Shown here: piece by piece, positions 55,198 through 61,445 of the stretch | Layout: every line of letters begins with the position of its first letter | How positions within the stretch are numbered: the stretch's first letter is position 1 | NCBI RefSeq assembly: GCF_004335015.1 | Contig: NZ_RQRU01000003.1 | Coordinates: 62,001-126,000, forward strand | Source of the DNA: Psychrobacter pygoscelis | GTDB lineage: Bacteria; Pseudomonadota; Gammaproteobacteria; Pseudomonadales; Moraxellaceae | Length of the DNA stretch: 64,000 nt | Direction of reading: 5' to 3' | Notes under the pieces: generated by a model | Seen by the model: the letters and a program-made list of their open reading frames with translations, nothing else | Database searches by the model: none | Told to the model about the DNA's origin: nothing | Program-made: the position numbers and the translations under genes

Positions 55198-56022
55198 GTG
55201 ATCGATAGCCATTTACATTTTTGGGAATATTCTGCGGATGAGTTTCCTTGGATTCAGGGGGATTTAGCTCCTATTGCCAAGGATATGCTACCAAAAGATT
55301 TATGTCCGCAGCTGACGGATAATATCGATGGCATTATTGCAGTACAGGCAAGACCATGTGCAGCGGAAAATGACTATCTCAGCGACCTTGCACAGCAATA
55401 TGCGCTGATCAAAGGGATTATTGGTTGGTTCGATTTTGAACAAGATGCCGATATGCAGTTAGATGCATTTAAGCGTAATCCGAAGATGAAAGGCTTTCGC
55501 CATATGCTCCAAGATGAAAAAGATCCTAGTGCTTATATGACACATCATAAAGGATTCAATTTAGGGGTTGAAAAAATTCAGCAGGCAGAGTTGTTATACG
55601 GCGTCCTAATTCATCAAAAAGATCTTGATGCAGCGGTGCAGTTTTGCGAGCGTCATGACCGTTATGAGCTAGTGGTGGATCATTTAGCAAAACCAAAAAT
55701 GTATAGCAAAACAGGTTTTGATAGCTGGGTCAATATGATGCAGCGACTTGTACCTCTAAAGCACGTTAACTTAAAAATTTCGGGCTTAGTGACAGAGGGT
55801 GGTCCTAATTGTAAAGCTGAGGATTTTCAAGCTCACGTTGATACGGCATTAGAGCTATTTGGTCCAGAGCGTTTGGTTTGGGGCTCAGATTGGCCTGTGT
55901 CCTATGCCACGCACTCATATGCTAAGTTAATGGATTTTTGGCAGCAGTGGACGCGGCACTGGAGTGAATCAGAGCGGCTACAAGTTGAAAGTGGTACGGC
56001 CCAGCGTCTGTATAAGTTATAA
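55198..56022 (+). CDS. L-fuconolactonase-like amidohydrolase
   Basis: A 274-residue COG3618-type amidohydrolase. IDSHLHFWEY at the N-terminus has the metal-binding HxH motif, ELVVDHLAKP near 160-170 a further ligand, and VWGSDWPVSYATHSY the conserved Asp. Family members open L-fucono- and L-rhamnonolactones to the free acids. It therefore fits the second step, making L-fuconate for the dehydratase upstream. The start codon is GTG, with AAGGAG 7 bases before it. Confidence 0.87.
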   Translation: MIDSHLHFWEYSADEFPWIQGDLAPIAKDMLPKDLCPQLTDNIDGIIAVQARPCAAENDYLSDLAQQYALIKGIIGWFDFEQDADMQLDAFKRNPKMKGFRHMLQDEKDPSAYMTHHKGFNLGVEKIQQAELLYGVLIHQKDLDAAVQFCERHDRYELVVDHLAKPKMYSKTGFDSWVNMMQRLVPLKHVNLKISGLVTEGGPNCKAEDFQAHVDTALELFGPERLVWGSDWPVSYATHSYAKLMDFWQQWTRHWSESERLQVESGTAQRLYKL

Positions 56023-56047
56023 ACAATACAGCAGTCATTTAAACCAT

Positions 56048-56081
56048 TTAGATCAATCAACTACTTAGATCAATCAACGAC
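56048..56081. repeat. Two tandem 17-bp repeats
   Basis: TTAGATCAATCAACTAC and TTAGATCAATCAACGAC lie side by side in the 118-base gap between the lactonase and SDR genes; they differ at one base. Function unknown; probably a small duplication. Confidence 0.85.
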
Positions 56082-56140
56082 GAAAACTGTGAGCTCTGAA
56101 TCTTTACAGCGATAGAAAATAAATATAGGAGTACATTTTA

Positions 56141-56917
56141 ATGGATTTAAAACTTAACAATAAAGTATTTGTGGTCACTGGCGGTGGTGCGGGAATTGGC
56201 GGCGCAATTAGTTTGACCTTGGCGCAGGAAGGGGCTGTGGTAGCGATCTTTGGCCGTTCTGACTTGAAGCCAGAGTTTATTGAAGCCTTAGATGCACAGC
56301 AGGCAGTTTACTCTTTTCATCAGCTCGACTTGAGGGATGAAGAAGCCTGCAAACGAGAAGTTGAAGCAGTGATTGAACAGCATGGTCGCATTGATGGCCT
56401 AGTGAACAATGCCGGTGTCAATGACAATGTTGGGTTGGAAGATGGCGTTGACGCCTTTAAGCAGTCATTAGATAAGAACCTGATTCACTACTTCATGATG
56501 GCTCACTACTGCATTCCACATTTAAAAAACAGTAAAGGCAGCATTGTTAATATCGGTTCTAAAGTGGCTTTAACCGGTCAAGGTCATACCAGTGGCTATG
56601 CAGCATCGAACGGTGGTCGCTTGGCTTTGACCAGAGAATGGGCGGCGCAATATCGCAATGACGGTATTCGAGTAAATGCAGTACTGCCAGCAGAAGTCAT
56701 GACACCTTTATATCAACGCTGGGTTGATAGCTTTGATAACCCACAGGAAAAACTTGCACAAATTACCAAAAATATTCCTTTTGGTCATCGTATGACCACA
56801 GTTGAGGAGATTGCAGACACCACGGTATTTTTATTGTCAGAACGTTCATCGCATACCACAGGCCAATTGCTGTTCGTGGACGGTGGCTATACACACTTGG
56901 ACCGTGCATTGGATTAA
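56141..56917 (+). CDS. L-fucose dehydrogenase-like SDR with altered catalytic motif
   Basis: A 258-residue SDR, probably the first pathway enzyme, oxidising L-fucose (pyranose form) to L-fuconolactone with NAD(P). VVTGGGAGIGGAISL is the cofactor motif, NNAG follows near 89-92, S140 is the conserved serine and Y153 the catalytic tyrosine. The lysine expected four residues later is Asn157 (GYAASNGG), so the YxxxK motif is broken. PAEVMTPLYQRWVDSF near 190 resembles fucose-dehydrogenase-type SDRs. GGAG lies before the ATG. It may be a poor or altered enzyme, or the Asn may be tolerated; this cannot be settled from sequence. Confidence 0.78.
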   Translation: MDLKLNNKVFVVTGGGAGIGGAISLTLAQEGAVVAIFGRSDLKPEFIEALDAQQAVYSFHQLDLRDEEACKREVEAVIEQHGRIDGLVNNAGVNDNVGLEDGVDAFKQSLDKNLIHYFMMAHYCIPHLKNSKGSIVNIGSKVALTGQGHTSGYAASNGGRLALTREWAAQYRNDGIRVNAVLPAEVMTPLYQRWVDSFDNPQEKLAQITKNIPFGHRMTTVEEIADTTVFLLSERSSHTTGQLLFVDGGYTHLDRALD

Positions 56918-56978
56918 TTTAATTAAATTAAACTTTGAAAGCCAGTGCCGATAAAATAACTTAAGCAGGAGAGCTTAA

Positions 56979-57314
56979 ATGAAACGCTATTGCTTAGCGC
57001 TTGATCTAATAAAGGATGCGGAAAAAATAAAGCAATATCAGGAGTTCCACCAAAAAATTTGGCCTGAAATTGCTGATAATATCAAGCAGCGTGGTGTGCT
57101 AGATATGCAAATTTGGCAAGTAGAAAACCGGCTGTTTATGATCATGGACACTCGAGATGATTATGATCCAGAAGTAGCCAATAAGATTGCTCTATCTGAA
57201 CCGAAAAACGTGGAGTGGGAGACGTTGATGTCTCAGTTTCAGCAGCCACTACCAAGTGCTATGGCAGATGAGAAATGGGTTGAGATGACAAAAATATTTG
57301 ATTTGAACTCTTAA
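56979..57314 (+). CDS. L-rhamnose/L-fucose mutarotase-family protein (DUF718)
   Basis: A 111-residue protein. MKRYCLALDLIKDAEKIKQY, EFHQKIWPEIADNIKQRGV, MQIWQVENRLFMIMDT and WVEMTKIFDLN match the RhaM-type mutarotase family almost throughout. It interconverts the alpha and beta anomers of the sugar so that transport and oxidation see the right form. In this operon the likely substrate is L-fucose. A good AGGAG site precedes the ATG, and the gene lies 61 bases after the SDR. Confidence 0.85.
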   Translation: MKRYCLALDLIKDAEKIKQYQEFHQKIWPEIADNIKQRGVLDMQIWQVENRLFMIMDTRDDYDPEVANKIALSEPKNVEWETLMSQFQQPLPSAMADEKWVEMTKIFDLNS

Positions 57315-57353
57315 ATTGATGCAAGGACGAAATAAGGTATAAGGATGTAAAAT

Positions 57354-58595
57354 ATGAAAGCGAAAATAACAGAACCACAATTCAGATTGGGCTTTATGTT
57401 GGTCACTACACTGTTCTTTATGTGGGGCCTATCATATGGTTTAGTAGATGTTTTAAATAAGCATTTTCAGGAAGCGCTGCATATTACTAAGGCGCAGTCA
57501 GGCCTAATTCAGGCGGCCTATTTCGGTGCTTATTTTGTCATTGCGTTACCTGCAGGTTTGTTTATCAATAAAAAAGGCTATAAAGCGGGTATTATTTTAG
57601 GATTGTCCTTATATGCCATTGGTGCTTTGCTATTTGTACCGGCAGCAATGCAGTTAACGTTTAGTTTTTTTCTTTTTGCATTATTTGTACTAGCTTTGGG
57701 ATTGGGCTGTTTAGAAACAGCAGCCAATCCGTATTCAGCGGCACTGGGTGACCCTACGACAGCAGAACAACGCTTGAACTTATCTCAGTCATTCAATGGT
57801 CTTGGTCAATTTTTTGGCCCACTAATTGGCGGTTTATTTTTCTTCAGCGATAGCGGCGTAGAAGCCTCAGGGGATTTTACTGCTGTCACTTACACCTATG
57901 TCGGCATTGCGGTTATTGTGATTATTTTGATTGCATTATTTGCCAAAGCCAACCTACCGGACTTACGTGAAAGTGAAGCAAAACTTGATGCAGCTAATAT
58001 TAAAAATAGTAGCGCCTCATTGTGGTCATATAAAGAATTTAAATTCGGCGTAATTACTCTGTTTTTCTATGTGGCAGCACAAGTTGGTGTCGGGGCATTC
58101 TTTATTAACTTGATGGTAGAAACGTGGCCACAAAGCTCAAGCCAGCAAGGTGCTTACTTCTTGTCCATTGCGATGCTTGCCTTTTTGATTGGTCGCTTCA
58201 TTAGTACAGCACTAATGTCCAAGATCGCTGCAAATAAATTATTAATGATTTATGCCATAATTAATACAGCGCTTTGCGCAGTGATTCTTTCAGGTACTGA
58301 CTATGTTTCGGTAATTGCTGCAATCTCGGTTTTCTTCTTTATGTCGAGTATGTTCCCGACTATATTTGCAATGGGTGTGAAGAATCTAGGGTCTAAAACT
58401 AAGATTGGTAGCTCGTTTATGATCATGGCGATTGTTGGTGGTGCTGTGATGCCATACTTCATGGGGAAAATGGGTGATCACTTTGGAACACATGTTTCAT
58501 ATGCATTACCATTAGTGTGCTTTCTCATCGTGTTTGCTTATGCTTTAAGCTACAAAAAAATCGTGCCAAACTCAGCGAATATTGCAGCTAATTAA
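57354..58595 (+). CDS. fucP: L-fucose:H+ symporter
   Basis: A 413-residue MFS transporter with twelve predicted helices. FFMWGLSYGLVDVLNKHFQE at the start and LGCLETAANPYSAALGDP near 120 are the FucP signature, with LNLSQSFNGLGQFFGPLIGG the following block. MFPTIFAMGVKNLG lies in the second half. It imports L-fucose with protons. It is the last gene of the operon, with AAGGATG before the ATG and a strong terminator 106 bases later, so it completes the uptake and breakdown route. Confidence 0.92.
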   Translation: MKAKITEPQFRLGFMLVTTLFFMWGLSYGLVDVLNKHFQEALHITKAQSGLIQAAYFGAYFVIALPAGLFINKKGYKAGIILGLSLYAIGALLFVPAAMQLTFSFFLFALFVLALGLGCLETAANPYSAALGDPTTAEQRLNLSQSFNGLGQFFGPLIGGLFFFSDSGVEASGDFTAVTYTYVGIAVIVIILIALFAKANLPDLRESEAKLDAANIKNSSASLWSYKEFKFGVITLFFYVAAQVGVGAFFINLMVETWPQSSSQQGAYFLSIAMLAFLIGRFISTALMSKIAANKLLMIYAIINTALCAVILSGTDYVSVIAAISVFFFMSSMFPTIFAMGVKNLGSKTKIGSSFMIMAIVGGAVMPYFMGKMGDHFGTHVSYALPLVCFLIVFAYALSYKKIVPNSANIAAN

Positions 58596-59025
58596 AGTAG
58601 TGCCTATATGGGCAGTTGATTATAATTAATCCATCGCGATTAAGCTGCCTAACTGCGATTGCCACCCCAAATCTAACCTAGCTTGCTAGGAAGGACATAG
58701 AAAAACCTCTTAGCCTATGAGGCTCTAAGAGGTTTTTTTATGTCCAAAATTGTCTTAATAGCTAGGACGTGTCCTTATTTTAAGCTTCGTGAGCTAATTG
58801 AGGGTATGCCCTAGTAGATTCTAACCAAGAATATATTCTTCTACTACTTTCTATAGTTGGCCCACAGTAAAGCTGTTACGTTGTCATCCTCACTAGCCAT
58901 ACTGCTGTATAGCCTGCGCTCGGCTTGCTTGTATCAATAAATAGACATCATTAAACACTTAGGCCGACGTTTATCAGGGTTTTAGGCAGGTTGAGGGATG
59001 TGAAGGGGTGTCTAAATATAATAGA
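58596..59025. other. Intergenic region between fucP and tRNA-Arg
   Basis: The 430 bases contain the fucP terminator at 58701-58739 and otherwise no recognisable gene. I looked for an integrase fragment or a duplicated tRNA 3' end and saw neither. Confidence 0.55.
58701..58739 (+). terminator. Rho-independent terminator of the L-fucose operon
   Basis: AAAAACCTCTTAG pairs with CTAAGAGGTTTTT, with a further inner AGCC/GGCT pairing, and a run of seven T follows on the plus strand. It is the only strong terminator in the cluster. Confidence 0.92.
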
Positions 59026-59101
59026 TGGTGCGCTCACCAGGACTCGAACCTGGATCGGTCACTTAGGAGGCAACTGCTCTATCCTGTTGAGCTATGAGCG
59101 C
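59026..59101 (-). tRNA. tRNA-Arg (anticodon CCU)
   Basis: The minus strand folds as a complete tRNA of 76 bases with the CCA end encoded (59026-59028). Acceptor GCGCTCA pairs with TGAGCGC, the D stem is GCTC/GAGC, the anticodon loop reads CTCCTAA (anticodon CCT) between GTTGC and GTGAC, and the T arm contains GGTTCGAGTCC. It reads the rare AGG codon. Its 3' end faces the L-fucose cluster. Confidence 0.95.
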
Positions 59102-59380
59102 AAAATAATGACGATCTATCAGTAATGTTAAATTGTTAGAAAGGCCTATTTAAAGGTCAAAGTGAACTAAACCAAGCTATTGTAAGAAAAAGTCTTAAAT
59201 AAAGCAATGTGCAAACGCTGATAACTGGCCTATTATGGCGCTACTATAAGAGCATTACTAATCATCACAGTAATAAATAATGCAGCTTTAGTGCTACTGT
59301 TAGCGCGCAAGTGCTGATTGCTCCTAAAAACAGCCATAAATAAAACAGCAATAGCCAAGGCAGCAAAAAAGCTATGGCTA

Positions 59381-60076
59381 TTAAGAAGTCTTGATGCCTG
59401 AATCATTAAATAGATCCGCGACTTGGTTTCGATAACCATCAATATTGTCATAACCGAATTGGACAAAGATATCTTGCCCCATACTCGATAGGAGATAGTT
59501 ACGTAGACTAATAGCGCCCGGTTTGTCAGTTAACTGAACCCCCATTAAGCGCTGCTTTTGTTGCAGGCTATAGCTAAAAGGCCGCACGTAAGATTCGGCT
59601 GCCAGTAAGCTCTGACTATCGTCGTTAGGCTTATTGGCTATGCTTTGGATGCGGTCTAGAGTTTGAGCGGTAATCGGCTGCGCGAAGAGGAGAATGTCTT
59701 GATGGTGCACAGCGCAATCCTTACTTATCGGTGCTGAATTGGTATAAGTCGCTACCACATTTAAATCTGTATAGCGCTGTTTAAAGCTTGTGATAAGAGC
59801 ATCCAATGCGGGTTGAATGCTACGATCGGCACACAGCTGAATATGAGACGACGTGGGGTTGACAGTGACAGCCTGCGTGTCAGAAGTCACTAAACCCACA
59901 GTTTTAGCGCTAGTAAAACTGTCATTAGCAGCGGCAAGAAGGTCTGCACTGGTGGCAGGAATCGGTAGCGGGTTGACATTCAAGCTATTTCGTTGCCACA
60001 TCCAGCTTAAGGCAGCCATCAATAAGGTCGTCGTCAATAAAATTAGGCCAATCAGTATGGCTTTGATTTTTTTCAT
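59381..60076 (-). CDS. Membrane-anchored solute-binding-like protein (ModA-type fold)
   Basis: A 231-residue protein. Residues 1-28 are a basic start and one hydrophobic helix with no lipobox or clear cleavage site, so the protein is likely anchored. IQLCADRSIQPALDALITSF opens a domain resembling molybdate/sulfate-type periplasmic binding proteins, and SLRNYLLSSMGQDIFVQFGY near the end matches the ...YL.S..GQ.IF..YGF block of that family. No ABC-transporter permease or ATPase lies next to it, so it is an orphan. The ligand is unknown. Confidence 0.65.
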   Translation of the reverse strand: MKKIKAILIGLILLTTTLLMAALSWMWQRNSLNVNPLPIPATSADLLAAANDSFTSAKTVGLVTSDTQAVTVNPTSSHIQLCADRSIQPALDALITSFKQRYTDLNVVATYTNSAPISKDCAVHHQDILLFAQPITAQTLDRIQSIANKPNDDSQSLLAAESYVRPFSYSLQQKQRLMGVQLTDKPGAISLRNYLLSSMGQDIFVQFGYDNIDGYRNQVADLFNDSGIKTS

Positions 60077-60179
60077 ACAAGCAGTCTTAATACAATCAAG
60101 TTAGGGCAGAGAAGGACGACATAAAGATATCATCTAAAATCGGGTGTTAACGACGTCCAAGGTGGTGTGAGTGGACGAC

Positions 60180-60704
60180 TCAGCGAGAATGCAGAACTTC
60201 ATCGGCAAGCTCTGCCAACATATCGTCAAAGATATTGCCACTGGAGGGTTGCGTTGATTGTTTTGCCCTGCTCTCAAGCTGACCTGTCAAAGGTGAATCA
60301 GTCGTTTTGTTGGTTGGAGTAGTATCTATCGCTGGCGCAGGCGTATCTTTATCTTCGCTTGATTTGGCATGACCGGCTAAGGGAGACTCGCCTTTGGTAA
60401 TAATATCTTTTAGCCAATCAAAACCATGGGTTAGCCACCAATCTTTAAACTTAGGGAAGCTAGTGCCATGCAAGTTTTTAGGCAAGTCTAGCGTTCTAAG
60501 CTTACGGGCTAATTCAGTATCTTCAATATATTGATTGTGGCTAAGGAATAAAGCATTTGGATCACCACGATAGGCCTGCCTACGCCACCAAGAAGCCACA
60601 TCAAGCTTCATTCGAGTCAGCTGCCACAGCTCACCGCCATGATAAATCACATAGCATCGCCGCTCGGGGTGGACAAAAATGGCATCAACAGGACGCAGTG
60701 GCAT
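60180..60704 (-). CDS. Hypothetical protein with basic N-terminal domain and low-complexity tail
   Basis: A 174-residue protein that I do not recognise. The first 100 residues look folded, with blocks CYVIYHGGELWQLTRM, ASWWRRQAYRGDPNALFLSH and KFKDWWLTHGFDWLKDI. The next 55 residues are T/P/S/K-rich and disordered-looking, ending with a short acidic helix (FDDMLAELADEVLH). AGGTAA precedes the ATG. It lies about 100 bases from the solute-binding-like gene in the same direction. No function is assigned. Confidence 0.6.
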   Translation of the reverse strand: MPLRPVDAIFVHPERRCYVIYHGGELWQLTRMKLDVASWWRRQAYRGDPNALFLSHNQYIEDTELARKLRTLDLPKNLHGTSFPKFKDWWLTHGFDWLKDIITKGESPLAGHAKSSEDKDTPAPAIDTTPTNKTTDSPLTGQLESRAKQSTQPSSGNIFDDMLAELADEVLHSR

Positions 60705-61445
60705 AGTCAGGTTACCTTAGTCAAAGTTGGAGACGTCGATCCACTTATTAAGGCAGATCAACAATTGAAAAATAACACTTAGAAATAAGTTAAAGATCAC
60801 ACATTAACGTAAAATTTGCAGCTTATGATAGCATGACTCTTGAACAATCCTCAGCAAAGCCACATTATCTTGCTCACAATCAGGCATTAATAGCATGAGA
60901 ACTACTGATTTATAGTCTTTCTTTAAATTCTCAAGTCAATTCTAACGCGCAACGCTAAAAATATAATGGCTGAAGATGCAATCGATAATTCTTACCTTTG
61001 GAGCGGTATGGATTAAGCACTATGCGACAACTACTGTCGTAAAGGGTGCGATTTGCCGGTCATTTAATGGCCACTTACTAGTATTTTAACAAGGTTCGTG
61101 GCACTCTATTTTACTAGAAGGGCATTTTGACTTTATATCTTCTAAGCTCAGTATTTGTAAAAATATCAAAAAACCACCTCTAGATTATTTTAAATTATTG
61201 AATAGATTCGTCTCTTAATGCTTATCAAAGTAGCTTCTAGTTGTCGTTGTAGGATATGGCTATAGTCATTCCTGTTTAAAAAGCTCCAACACGAGTCACT
61301 GCTATACACCCTTTGGCTAGTGGTCATGAGAGGCCCAAGGTAGGTGGATAGCAGTGACTTTGTGTCAGAGCTAGAATGTATTGACTATCGTCCAAACATT
61401 ACAAGATGCAGCCATTTGATTAGAGCGTTATCCTAGGTTTTATTT
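60705..61445. other. Intergenic region between the hypothetical gene and recC
   Basis: The 741 bases contain the repeat-element copy C at 61261-61388 and otherwise no gene that I can support. Short open frames here lack ribosome-binding sites and family resemblance. Confidence 0.55.
61261..61388. repeat. Dispersed MITE-like element, copy C
   Basis: This copy of 128 bp runs from TATAGTCATTCC to ATTGACTAT. It is the most diverged copy in base sequence, but GTCACTGCTATACACC and GGTGGATAGCAGTGAC form a nearly perfect 16-bp stem (15 of 16). TTTGGCTAGTGGTCATGAG lies in the loop and the end is GTGACTTTGTGTCAGAGC. It ends 57 bases before the recC start. Confidence 0.75.

Noticed and set aside
60834..60899. 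21-codon frame with ATG start
   Set aside because: No ribosome-binding site and too short to support without conservation data.
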